A DNA stretch of 64,000 nucleotides from Phlegmacium glaucopus (Eukaryota; Basidiomycota; Agaricomycetes; Agaricales; Cortinariaceae): positions 19,100 to 83,099 of the forward strand of contig MU129998.1 of assembly GCA_015039465.1 (NCBI GenBank), in the 5' to 3' direction. Within the stretch, counting starts at the first letter, position 1; each line of letters begins with the position of its first letter. Shown one piece after another: positions 34,114-44,476 of the stretch. A program made the translations under genes and the position numbers. Under the pieces are notes generated by a model. The model was not told where the DNA came from and searched no databases. It was given only the letters and a program-made list of their open reading frames with translations.

Positions 34114-36052
34114 ACGATTTATAACGTGCGACATCAGGTATGGACAATTTCTTGAGCCACCAGTGCAAGTCAGTGATCATGGAATGAGGAGGGCGTCAAG
34201 TGATAAATTCATCACCGTGGAAGGAGGCTGCAAAGTTGGAGAGGGAAGGGAGGTGGGAACGACCATCAAGGTGTACAAAGGCGACATGGCAGAGAGATCT
34301 GTGGATCTTCTCCACTTCCCACATTGCGCAGGGTTGGTTAGCAAAGCTGATAATAAATTGGCGAATGTGTTTGTGGACGTTAAGAGGTAAGATGCGCCGA
34401 AGCATCTCTTCTTGATCTTAGTCGTAGCGATAGTCTCCATCCAGAAAAGGCCCATCCGGTGTGGGAAAGCGAAAGACCTTCAAATCGTCTTCGTATTTAG
34501 GTACTGGACGGACCCCCTCGGCATCCCAGATGTCCACCACGGCGTTGGCAATCATGCCTGAGTTGCTGCTGGCAGAAGCGGCACCAAAAGGATGTGTGTG
34601 ATCAATGTAGAACTCTCCAGGATGACCCTGGAAGACGAGCCAAGGCTTGTGTGAGGGCAGGACAGGACAGGTCCTATGGAATTTCTCTATGTCAAGAGTG
34701 CATGCCTGTGTCCCCGGCAGGGCCAGTGCAACCTGTAATGTGAAACAGGTATAATAAGAACAGGGGTCATGGAGATAGTAGGACCGGTATGTGAGAAAGA
34801 CGAGGGCATGGGAAATGCATGCTCCGTAGCTTGTAGAAGATAGTGTTGATATGCTCAATGTATAGACATAAGATTGACACACTCAGCATGCGGAAAGTAG
34901 ATCGACGCACTCAATGTACGGAGCATAGCTCAACACACTCAACATGCGGAGATAGGGGATGTTCGACATCCAGGTAATGCATGTATTGCAAATACCTCAA
35001 ACCACGTAGATGGTGGAAGAAGAAAGCAGCTGTACGCGCGAAACGCAAAGGGGTGCATAAGAGAAGAGGAGAAAGTGTGGGGGAAAGGACAAGAAATTCA
35101 AACTCACAATTTCAGCGACTTTGGAAGCTGTATCAAATCGGGTAGGGAAGTCATCCTTACGGATGTGGGAGTTGACGGATGTATGGACCTTGGTGCTTTT
35201 GGACAGATGATGACAAATCCTGATCTTGTCAGGAGTACCCGGATCCTGAGGCTGAATAGATACGATGAGAGGAGATGAGTAGAAAGGGCCGTGCATGATG
35301 TCCTCAGTCTCCTCATGAGAGAAAGGTCTGGAAACCCTACTGGCTAGCAGTTCTTTATGTATGTACTCGTCGACTTCATCAGCGTAATGAGTAACCAAGG
35401 GATTATTGGCCAAGATGATGGTCTGCAAGAGTGGGGGCATATGTCCCAAAGGAAATCCAAATGTCAGGTTGTTGGGAAGCAGGGGGTAGTTAGACAAGAG
35501 ATTATGCTTGCGGAGTAGAATGTTGAATGCATGGGGGGCGTAAGGATGAATGATTCTATTAAAAATGAGCGAGTGCTCAGGGTGTTCAGAAGCAGGAGCT
35601 GGACAATCAACAATAGTGGATGAGAAGTTCATGTACGAGAGGAGTGGAGAGCGCGCAGCCAAGAGGAAGGCTTCAATTTGAGGGGGAGCGGCAGGTCCAG
35701 GAGAAGGCGTGGTGACCTTTCTGCCCGCAGAATGAGCAGAGATGTACCCGTTTGTCCTTGCCATGGGCTCATATCGCATTGCTTCCTCTAATGTTCCAGC
35801 TGATGCACAGGACCCGGTTGATGGATTTTGCCCATGTGGGTTTGCCGTCTTTGAATTTGACAGGCGTAGTACTGTCATTGTGTATGCGAGAGTTGTGGCC
35901 TCTTTCAGAGCATATAAGGCAGTCGGTAGTTGAGGACAAGGGCCTGCCGCTGCCAGATGGAAAGGGTGAGAAAGAGGGGCGATCGGAGTGACGTGAACAA
36001 GGGGGAGACCTGCTAGGTCTGGTGGGTTGAGACACCCCATTGTCCCTGCCAA
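34114..36052 (-). pseudogene. Reverse transcriptase of DIRS-like element 1
   Basis: From 35750 the frame reads HAFNILLRKHNLLSNYPLLP, GPFYSSPLIVSIQPQD and KIRICHHLSKS. A 375-nt GTGAGT...TTACAG intron (34733-35107) follows. It continues ACTLDIEKFHRTCPVLP (motif A Asp present), PFGAASASSNSGMIANAV and PVPKYEDDLKVFRFP (YEDD catalytic box). Thumb-region pieces follow at 34196-34405. A frameshift near 35700-35760 separates it from the Gag-like tail. The intron holds a minisatellite. Confidence 0.75.
34850..34960. repeat. Minisatellite in the RT intron
   Basis: Three to four diverged units with the core phrase acacactcaacatgcgga or acgcactcaatgtacgga, inside the intron of the DIRS-like reverse transcriptase. 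The intron (375 nt) is far longer than the 49-65 nt introns of host genes here. Confidence 0.65.
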
Positions 36053-36908
36053 GAGCAGACTTGTTAGGCGTAGCCATCATCTCACGAATTTTGGCCATCA
36101 TTTCGTGTTGTTTCTCGGAGAGAGCAAAGGCCTGCTTGTATCGGTATCCCTCGAAAGCACCGTAATTGGCCCAGTGTTCCTGGCAAAACTTCAGCTCATC
36201 CGATTTCCATGCATCATAGAGTTTGACTTTGGACCTTTGTGCCTGATAAAAGTTGAAATGGTTGTTGTACCACTCGCTGTGAGCATCTCCGCTGTCGACC
36301 GCATCTCGCTCCTTTTGGAAGAGATACATGTTACCCGCAGCTTCGGTCCATTGGCTGCATGTCAAGGATAACTCCTTGCCGAAGCGCGTCGAAAGTTTAT
36401 CGACATTGAGTATGGAAATTCCCTTAGTTTCTCCAGGGTTCAGGTTTGTTTTGACAGTAGGAAGTGTAGCGGCTTCAGCATTAAGAATTTGTAAGTTGTC
36501 ATTCAAAAATAAAGGGAGCGGAATGGCAACGCAGCCTTCAGTGTCAAATAGGCTCTATGGGAATCTGGCTTGCCACGGCACTCCCACGATCCAAGGCACT
36601 AGGTTTTTCCCATTCATGCATCATCGCTTGGCGATACGTGCTTCTTCCGCAGTCAATTTTGGTTCGTCATTAGTCTTTCGTTTTGACTTTATATCTTCTT
36701 TGTCTTTAATGTCTTCATCCACAATCCATTTAGCCAGACTAGAATAGATGTAGTCCCGGAAAGACAAGGCGAATGAAGGAACTCTAAATCGGTCCCGATC
36801 TTCAGGGTCAAGAGTAATAAGAGACGCGGCATCAGAACCAGGGTCCAGAAATGCAACGTTGTCAAGCGTGTGATTAAGGGTCTGCAAGGCCCTCTCAGCG
36901 TTTTTCAT
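35769..36908 (-). pseudogene. Gag-like protein of DIRS-like element 1
   Basis: Two frames: 36621-36908 (ALQTLNHTLDNVAFLDPGSD, then VPSFALSFRDYIYSSLAKWI) and 35769-36506 (LNDNLQILNAEAATLPTVK, then LSLTCSQWTEAAGNMYLFQK). A frameshift near 36500-36620 separates them. The tail has CLICSERGHNSRIH, a probable zinc-binding knuckle, and is Ser/Pro rich. This layout is common in agaricomycete DIRS-like elements. Confidence 0.6.
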
Positions 36909-36920
36909 CTCGATCTCCTT

Positions 36921-37783
36921 ATTCTTTTAAAGGATGGAGATCAGGGGGAGAGATTTTAGGATCTGGGTGACTGTAGGATTAATATGGGTGTGGGGAGCGC
37001 GTGGGAGGTGGGGAAGGGGGGGAGGTTATTTTGAGCCTCTTCGGTGGCATTACCGACATCGATAAGGATCTCTTGGACCATTCTGTCAGGGAAAAAAGGG
37101 GAAAAAAGGAGGTGTTGTGTAAAAAGGTGAATGGAATGTGTTTTAGGTGTATTCAGCTCGAAAAAACTCAGTGGAAACTAAAGAGACCCTTTTTCCCATG
37201 TCAGAATCAGATCCTGAGTTAACGAGAGGTTCTTTTCGTAGAACATATTATTATTCGTGTTTGTACTTGTAATGTACAAACCCAAAGAGGTCTGATTCTG
37301 ACGCGTTACATTATCTTATCCTATGATGAGCATGCACTCGTTCCTTGCGCTTGCTCATCGCGGAATGCTCTAAGATACTCCCAGAGCTCTTAGAGCATTA
37401 GAGCTCCAAGAGTGCTCTAAGAAGGTATTATTCCAATATCCTTTTTGTGAGCATATGGTGCTGGGTCAGGGTAGATTACATAAAATTCCAAAAAAGGAAA
37501 TTTTTAAAGATGGTAGAGAATTGTTTTAGGACCCTGAATATGTTTAAATTATATTAATAGCAGCTCTCCTTATTGAGAAAATTGCAAAATACTTTCCTGG
37601 ACACAGTGGTTGAATATTGTCTAGCAAAAATCATAAATTCTAAAGGACTCCCAGGGCCTCCTGATGTGATTTAATCCAGATGGTCAATGCACCAGGATAC
37701 ACTAAAGGTGTCCTGAGCAAATGTGTGACACTCAAAATTTTATCTATGCTGTCCTAGGTTGTCCTGAGGTGTCCTTGGATAGC
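36921..37783. other. Upstream of DIRS-like element 1, no gene
   Basis: G-rich stretch (36990-37030), then AT-rich DNA. At 37200-37300 a gtcagaatcagatc / gtctgattctgac inverted pair lies 80 bp apart. At 37370-37425 a cluster of gctcttagagc-like words forms several hairpins. 37560-37780 is AT rich, with ggtgtcctgag-like direct repeats. Confidence 0.4.
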
Positions 37784-37953
37784 ATCAGGAAAAACACTTT
37801 AGCTCTAAGACACTCTAACTACTCTGGGAGTCTCTCAGACCAACCTCATAAAAATAAATATGTTTCAAATGCATTTTTTAATGATTTGTACACTTAAATT
37901 TTTGAGGTTGCTCTGAGAGACTCTTAGAGCCAAAGTGTTTTTCCTAATGTAGC
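37784..37953. repeat. Small inverted-repeat element
   Basis: The ends read aggaaaaacactttagctctaa and the reverse complement of ttagagccaaagtgtttttcct, with gagtctctcagacc/gctctgagagactc further in. The inverted arms are about 45 bp around an AT-rich core. The same terminal phrase is embedded in repeat E copy 1 (29990), so it may have been carried within family E. Confidence 0.65.
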
Positions 37954-38200
37954 AAAGGGATAAAAGGATGGTAAATGTTTAGGATCATGTTGATAGTGTA
38001 AATGATAGAGTGCATGGTGAAAGACATTGAGAATAAGATGAGTGATGAGGAAGATAATGTTGAGTGAATGGTTTTATTGACCAGGAATGCAATTCAGGGC
38101 TGATTCCAAAACAGGTAAGTGAATTCCAAGTCTGCTTTATTTTCATGATGGCAACTTTTAAGCTTTTTATCCACACTACCAATCAATATTGGTGCACAAT
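37935..38200 (-). mobile_element. LTR-like repeat, family E, copy 3 (fragment)
   Basis: The reverse complement from about 38200 reads gcaccaatattgattggta and then the same order of phrases as the first 260 bases of copy 2 (32720-32980). It breaks at the small inverted-repeat element. Confidence 0.6.
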
Positions 38201-38379
38201 AGCAGATAAAACTGGCTGAGAAATAAATAAATCTGTAAAATATTCAATAAAATCAAACATTTTACTAATATTATTGTAGAAAATCCAAATCTTAACATAA
38301 TCAAATGTTCTTGGGCTCATTTTGAAGCTCTTATTTAGATAACCAAACATTTCTGATACAAAAATGTATATTTGTGAGT

Positions 38380-39065
38380 AGAAAACCAGTTGAAGACTGG
38401 TTAAGACTGGTTAAGACCAGGACTGGTCCAAAGACCACAAAAAACCAATGCAGACTGGTCTTGGGTGGTCCAGTCTAGTTCTTTGAGGTCTTTGGACTTA
38501 GGTAGACTGGTCTCAGTCTTGGTCTCTGTCCCTGGGGTCATGTTAAGTTTAAAACAAGGAAGTCACGTCAGAGTTACTCCAGAACGGACGGAACAGTAAC
38601 CAGTCGGAAGACCTCAGTGACTTAGAGGAAAAACAAGAGGAGGAAACTAAGTTGATATTCGAACTAAGGGAAACATACAAGTTTCAAGTACTTAAATAAA
38701 TAAAGGAATAGCAACCGAAATATAAAAGATAAATATAAGTGCTGCGTTCTGCTCCCAGGAAGGTCCTGCATTCTTGGGTGAATAATCCATGGCAGGTATG
38801 CTGACTGATGGTGGGAAGGATGATGACAAAGAATAGTGGTAGTGGCAAAGAAGTGGTAACGGGTTTGGAGTATAGATGGAGGAACTGGAATGACACGGAG
38901 AAATCTCAGAGTTGAACATAGGAAGAGTAGTTTGGGATATAAGGGAAGGCACTGTACGGAGTACGGACTACCGGAAACAGCTCCAACGGAGCCGGACCGG
39001 AGTAACGTATAACGGAATGTAACAGGTCAAAAGACTGGACCAGACCAGACTTTCAAGCACTACAC
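38380..39065. repeat. AGACTGGT-word repeat, split by a solo LTR
   Basis: 38390-38535 and 39030-39055 are arrays of agactggt, ggaccag and similar words, joined if LTR A copy 2 is removed. It resembles the word-array arms of the hAT-like elements. The right end may be the reverse complement of TAGTGCTTGAAAG; a left end and a target-site duplication were not found. 38200-38380 between repeat E and this array is plain AT-rich DNA. Confidence 0.45.
38541..39024 (-). mobile_element. Solo LTR, family A, copy 2
   Basis: Reverse complement of family A: its 5' end TGTTACATTCCG is at 39024 and its 3' end at 38541, flanked by the 5-bp duplication GGTCA (38536-38540 and 39025-39029). Length 484 bp, about 100 bp shorter than copy 1 through internal loss. 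The shared inner block is attattcacccaagaatgcag (reverse complement). Confidence 0.85.
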
Positions 39066-39296
39066 AAGGATGAGGAGAACCTACCCTGACCTGATTACAG
39101 TCATTTTTTAGTTCATTTCTATTGTATGTGTACATTTTACCCTAAATTCTATGTCCAATGAGCCTGTAGATGTCTGATAAGTACTGCAGACAGAAATGGG
39201 TCCATGTTAGAGGATGTATAACCTGAGAATCAAGTTGAATTATAAGGTGCTTATCTTCAATAAGCACCTTACACCTATATACTACAAGCATGGGAG

Positions 39297-39676
39297 TGTT
39301 AGAGAACACTACATAGGTACATACATGAACACTTACATACTCCATCATACCCTCCCCTAAGTATTGTACACAAACCGTTATCCAAGCATGGACTCACAGG
39401 ATTACCACCTGCCATCTGTTTAGCTTAGTACTGTACACATGTGCGTCCCTGAGTAGATACTTATCACACGTTCCTCATGGAACATGTGTCCTATTTCTAT
39501 TTTACCTATTTTCATGTTGTTACCTGGGCCCAGGGTAGTTACCTAGGTCCATCTTGTATTTAGTATAAAGGTAGCAGGTGTCATTCCTAGAATGACACCT
39601 TGATATTAAACTTGGTTCCTGGCAATAACCCTTCTCCTAAAGTCTCAGTGTATTAACATAGAAGCATCCCCTAACA
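39297..39676 (+). mobile_element. Solo LTR, family D, copy 1
   Basis: Begins TGTTAGAGAACACTAC and ends CATCCCCTAACA, with the duplication GGGAG (39292-39296 and 39677-39681). Length 380 bp. Contains gtatttagtataaaggta, a probable promoter-like AT stretch. Nested in LTR C copy 2. Confidence 0.88.
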
Positions 39677-39707
39677 GGGAGCTGATATGACTATATATGG
39701 CTAGTAC

Positions 39708-40248
39708 TAGGGTTACCAAAGTTCAGTTCAGGTTCAGGCATTTAGAGATTTATGGGTCATGCAGTTCAAACTGAACTGAACTGCTGAACCATTAGGTCCC
39801 AGAAGGCCAGGCAATTCTCTTCTTTTGACTTAACATTGTATGGAAAGTGATCCTTCAGTAATTTATGAACATTGGAATGGTTTGGCAGTCCTTTTGAGCA
39901 TGAAATAATGGCTAAGGAAGGAGGTAATGGCCAGACTTGGTATGTGATGTTATTATGTCAGCATAGATCAGTACTGCCTATTTAGGAAAATAAATATAAA
40001 ACAATGGTTTTCTGTGTTCTGAGATCATATATGAGTGGAAATCAAGTGGCTAAGGGCTAAGGAAGGTCTTTGTACAATAAATTTTCAGAAAAGGTAAAAT
40101 TTCAGATTTTATAATGGTTCTTCAGTTCAGTTCAGTTCAAACCAGTTCTTAAATGGTTCAGTTCAGTTCAGGACCATATGCAAACAGTTCAGTTCAGTTC
40201 AGGCTGAGGACATGAAGAACTGAACTGAACTGAACTTTGGTAACCCTA
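39708..40248. mobile_element. hAT-like non-autonomous element, GTTCAGTTCA-word type, copy 2
   Basis: The ends are TAGGGTTACCAAAGTTC and its reverse complement, with the 8-bp duplication GCTAGTAC (39700-39707 and 40249-40256). It is 541 bp, opposite in orientation to the copy at 27150, and shares its core. Nested in LTR C copy 2. Confidence 0.92.
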
Positions 40249-40470
40249 GCTAGTACATAATAGAAGGTAGGGTGAGGTAGATACCAAGAATAGATACTGA
40301 CATTGGTACGATGTCATCGGCAAAGGGTCAACTACTACAATGATAAGGGGGAGTATGCAAGGTGCAGGATGAATGGAGAGCAGTAGTGATACTATCATAG
40401 AGATGGTGAATGCATACACATACTAAGCTAACCATAAGGGTGGACACAATGAGTGTCCCCTGATAGTCCA

Positions 40471-41522
40471 AAAGGGTAGGTTGGATCCAAATGCAGATGG
40501 AACTGCTGAAAAACAATGTGTACATAAATGCCAAAATTTGGCAGCTTTAGATCATTCAACAGCATATTACCTTTCTGTAAAGCAAGGTCTCTCCAGGGTC
40601 TCAATTCACAATTTGTTTAAATACACATGATTCAACACAAATAAACAGACCACTGTGTTGTCCTGGGCTGAATTCATTCAAACCACCAAAAGTTAAACAG
40701 GGGTTTGTACTTATTTGTTTTTTTAAATTTTGATGACCTGTTTTACATGTTTGAACCCACCTGCCAGATGATCTAAACCTTGAGGATGGAACTGGGTGCT
40801 ATAAGTATCATCTCCTCCCCCAATTTCCCCCCTATTCTCAGAAAAGACACCTTGTAAAATCAAAAATTGTGACAGCTACAATGCATGTGAGTTTGAAGTC
40901 ACAATATTGCAATCACATTGTACTTGTTGAATAATGGCCATGAACACATTCCACCCAGGTAATATGAACTTATTGCTATGTTCCTTACAAAATTAATTTC
41001 AATGTTAACAGTTCTCCCTACAGGTGCATCAAATGTGTAGGGATTGTCACAGGTTTTTCAACCCCTGTGGGTTGGCAGGTAGGGTACAGTGGGGTATTGG
41101 TACAGGTACAGATTTCTGTACCTGCCACATACAAAATGAGCCCTATATCATTTGAAACAGATAGGAATTGGGGGAGATATGACCAAAACAATAGTAACTA
41201 TCATTTAGTACAGATCTTGCTCATTTCTGGGTAGTTTGGGGTGTTTTTGGGCTTGTTTTGACAGGTAAACCCATGGGGTCAGCAGACAGGTAAGGGTCAG
41301 CATTGAGATACCCCAGGGTTGCCCCCGACAACCCCTACAAATGTGGACCTTGCAAACAATGTCAATACTGAAATGAATAGACCAAGCTCTATGTCTGGAC
41401 AAGCTTTTACTCAAGAAGATGTCAGTTCCAATCTGTTGTTGAATGCAGACAGAAAAAAGAGAGTGATCAATGAAGATGCAGAGGCTACAGCAACTGAGGG
41501 ATAATCCTCCATTGCTAAAGGT
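40471..41522. other. AT-rich DNA without a recognised gene
   Basis: An open frame at 41319-41504 reads MPPTTPTNVDLANNVNTEMN and is preceded by a proline and glycine-rich stretch. I see no domain or homologue in the window. A gtacctgccac/ggtacaggtacag direct-repeat cluster lies near 41090-41125. It may be part of an older, unrecognised repeat. Confidence 0.35.
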
Positions 41523-41858
41523 TGTTAGAGGACACTACATAGGTACACCCATACACCCACTTACTCCATCACAACCTCCTGCTAGTATGGTATTTGAATG
41601 GTTACTAGTAGTACTAACAAATGTTCCTTAGTAGTGTACACATGTGCATCTCCAAGTAGATAGTTATCACATGTTCCTTATGGAATGTCCTCTATGTCTA
41701 TATTTACCATATGATTGTTATCAGATCCTAGGGTAGTTACCTGGGGCCTTCTGTATATAGGGTAGTTTACAGATGACACCTTTGTATTAAATGTTACTAG
41801 TGACTCCCTCTTCTCTAAGTTAGCAGAGTGTTATACACTTAGCCCACATCCCCCAATA
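41523..41858 (+). mobile_element. Solo LTR, family D, copy 2
   Basis: Begins TGTTAGAGGACACTAC and ends CATCCCCCAATA, with near-matching flanks AAGGT (41518-41522) and AAGGC (41859-41863). Length 336 bp. The match to copy 1 is clear at the start (ggacactacataggtacac) and end. The final CA has become TA. Confidence 0.75.
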
Positions 41859-43479
41859 AAGGCCCAGTTAAGAAGAAGAAGCAGAATAAATGGTAAATGT
41901 CTTTAATCCTACACTGTTCACCAAATGGCTACTGACTCAGATTCAAATCATTCAAAAAGATTAGAACTTTTTAGTACTTAACAATGGGTTTGTGTTATAT
42001 ATATTTAGTCTGATCACAATCAAGCACTGGTATGATACAATTTCAATCAATATCAACATGATTAAAACACAGCAAGGTGTGATGTCAACACAGTTGACCC
42101 CTAGTGGGTAGAGGTATTCCATATGCATCCAGTGTCACATCACAAAGCATGATAAAGAGTGACAAAATGAGTGAAATAGAAATAGAAATTATTGAGCAAC
42201 ACTTACTAAAAATCTGTTCCCAACCAAAATTTTAAAATCAGAATTCCAAATTTTCATTGGGAGCAGAATTTTGAGAACTGAAATGTAGTGATTTCTATTT
42301 AGATAAATTAGATTTAAAGGTCTGGAAGAGGACAGAAATGTCGTGGACATGTGATGCAATCAACAGGAAGCATCAGTGAAGTATTAAGACCCCTACCTTA
42401 GCCTGGTACCTGTTATGGTTCTAGAACTTCTGATACTGGGAGCCTCCAAAAGTTGGCATATTTAGTACTCTGACTGATTGCCACAGCCTTGGTGAGGCAT
42501 GTGGACATGTGATGCAACTGATTCAACAGAGAATCTCTACAAATCCTCTCAGTCCCTTACATGTAACATTTGTCCATCATTATTCTCCGAAGTTGGGAAC
42601 AAGTACATCAGGATTGTGTAGTATGAGTGGGAATTGGTATTTCTTGCAGCAGCTTCAGGTGATATTCCTATGAAGCAGGCAGAACATTCTCAATTTTATC
42701 TTGTGTCTGTTTGTTCATGATTGAAGGGTTAATGCCTTGAAATACATTTAAATTACACTCAGTGAGACTCATAGAGCCTGCATCACATTGGTTGATTGGA
42801 TGGCATCTCAGAAACCTGTTGGAGTATGAAATTTCTCAACTTTTGGAGGCTCCCAGTACCGCAACTGTAAGAGGCACCAGGCATTATATCCATGAATGTC
42901 AGCACATGCTACTTCCGGATCATGTGATCACCTGGCTGAGCGTACTAAAAACCAAAATAATCACGTGTTGCTTCCCACGACGCCTCTTTTTCTGTTATCA
43001 TAGACGCATTATCCAGTACAGAAGCTGTTGACTTCATACTAAGTCAGGTCGTCTATCACTCACGTGATACTTCTGTTCGTTTATCTCTCACCCTTCTTCT
43101 TTTCGTTCCTCAGTTGTCAACTATCACGTTCCTGACACTGAGGAAGTACGTTATACATTTTCATCCCTATAATAATGTATAACTAACTTGTATCCTAGTA
43201 CGCTCTTCGCGTCTAGGTGAATAAACTAGTTGTCAACTATCACGTTCCTGACACTGAGGAATACGCTCTTCGCGTCTAGATCCGAGATCAACAGAAGCTG
43301 TAAGTCGACCACAAGTCATCGTGCAAGAAAGCGAAAAAAAAGGTTAATTATGATCTCGCTTTGTCGAAGCCACGTGTTTTGGTAATCCGACCGGCGGTCA
43401 TCAATACGTTTCCTTCATTTTGCAGGCTCAGGTTTGTATAAGACCGAGTCCTCAATACTGAACCGAGCTGCCACCACCA
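41859..43479. other. Repeat-derived DNA, no gene
   Basis: 41859-42400 is AT rich and featureless. In 42432-42860 the phrase actgggagcctccaaaagttg at 42436 returns inverted at 42838, the ends of a possible decayed element of about 430 bp. At 43113-43150 and 43228-43262 the phrase ttgtcaactatcacgttcct is directly repeated, with an acgctcttcgcgtctag unit after each, a local tandem duplication. No coding frame is convincing. Confidence 0.4.
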
Positions 43480-43996
43480 GTTCTACTCCCTTTGCTGAGA
43501 AAAGTTCAAGGATCGTATTCAAGAGGTGAGTATTATTTTGGAGTGTCTACATCAGAATAGCTGATGCCGATTCAGTCCGAGTCTTCACTCAACCTCTATT
43601 TTATGGATAGAAACATGATAGTATGTCATTGGTGCTCAAACCGACAAATAATTCTTCAGATAATCACTTTATGACAGCGCTGTCAATGAGGAACTTGAAG
43701 TGTCAGTGCAGCTCGCATCAGAATAATTCTCATAGCTTCAAGTTATTGAACCTTTACACGAAGCTATATCGTTGAGGCTCCAAATTGAGTTCATTTCCCG
43801 AATCATTTCTCGTAGGTCACTCATTTTGTATATTTTATAACACCATTTCACAAATACATTCTTTCCAAATCCCAGTCAAATTGTGACATATAATGCCCAA
43901 GATATTCTGTCATTAGGCAATTGTCAGTGCAACTCGCATCGGAATAACAAAATTTAATAAACTCACGTCGATATGCGGACAGTTCAGCCTACACGA

Positions 43997-44476
43997 CTAT
44001 GCATTACCGACCAGAATGGATGCGGTGCCAGGAGTATAGCAGAAATTGTTATCGAGGCGTGTTCCACAGGAAGAAAATTGGTTGCAACTCCCGCCGCATC
44101 CGCCGCGGTCGCAAAAGCCAACGTTCGCCGTGGCAGACAAGCACTGAGTATCAGGCGCGTCAAGGCACTTCGGTCCGCCATTGTATACAGTACAGTCTCC
44201 GCCGCAGACACCAAACGTTCTTTTGTTACAGTACGTAACCATTGTGTCTAATGCATTGCGTTTGCCGATAGGTTCACCAATGAAAGTGAGGTTTGCATCG
44301 GTATGCGCGAGCCACTCTTTGAATTCTTCGACGGTCACCACGTTGGAGACAACCTTCTCTTAGAAAGTGAGTAAGCAGCAGTAATAATGGTTTCAATAAC
44401 ATACCGATGCTGGGCTTGCAGCGGCGAAGAGAGTCAAAGCACCGATGATAGTCGAGGTTAAAACAATGAATTGCAT
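43997..44476 (-). CDS. Small secreted cysteine-rich protein SSP3
   Basis: Same gene plan as SSP1: signal peptide MQFIVLTSTIIGALTLFAAA, intron after SPAS, ten cysteines in the mature part. The 51-nt intron (GTATGT...GAGAAG) has an in-frame TAA here, so an unspliced transcript would stop early; splicing gives 142 aa. The mature part reads MVTVEEFKEWLAHTD shortly after the join and ends ASILVGNA. It shares with SSP4 residues that differ from SSP1/2: VEEF, IGEP, RTF, CLDA, SATA, FCYT, GNA. Confidence 0.82.

Larger units (their letters stand above)
30600..36920 (-). mobile_element. DIRS-like tyrosine-recombinase retroelement 1 (defective)
   Basis: Order on the minus strand: Gag-like, reverse transcriptase, RNase H, tyrosine recombinase. 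This order, with a recombinase in place of a DDE integrase, is diagnostic of the DIRS/Ngaro group. It is interrupted by LTR-like repeat E at 32714-34113 and carries several frameshifts. I could not define the terminal repeats. Confidence 0.8.
39205..40465 (-). mobile_element. Solo LTR, family C, copy 2, containing two nested insertions
   Basis: Its 3' end TCTAACA is at 39205 (minus strand). Its 5' end, changed to TATCAGGGGACAC, is at 40465. It is flanked by the duplication GTCCA (39200-39204 and 40466-40470). It contains LTR D (39297-39676) and a hAT-like element (39708-40248). Taking away each insertion plus one duplication copy (385 and 549 bp) from 1,261 bp leaves 327 bp, the exact length of family C copy 1. 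Confidence 0.9.
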
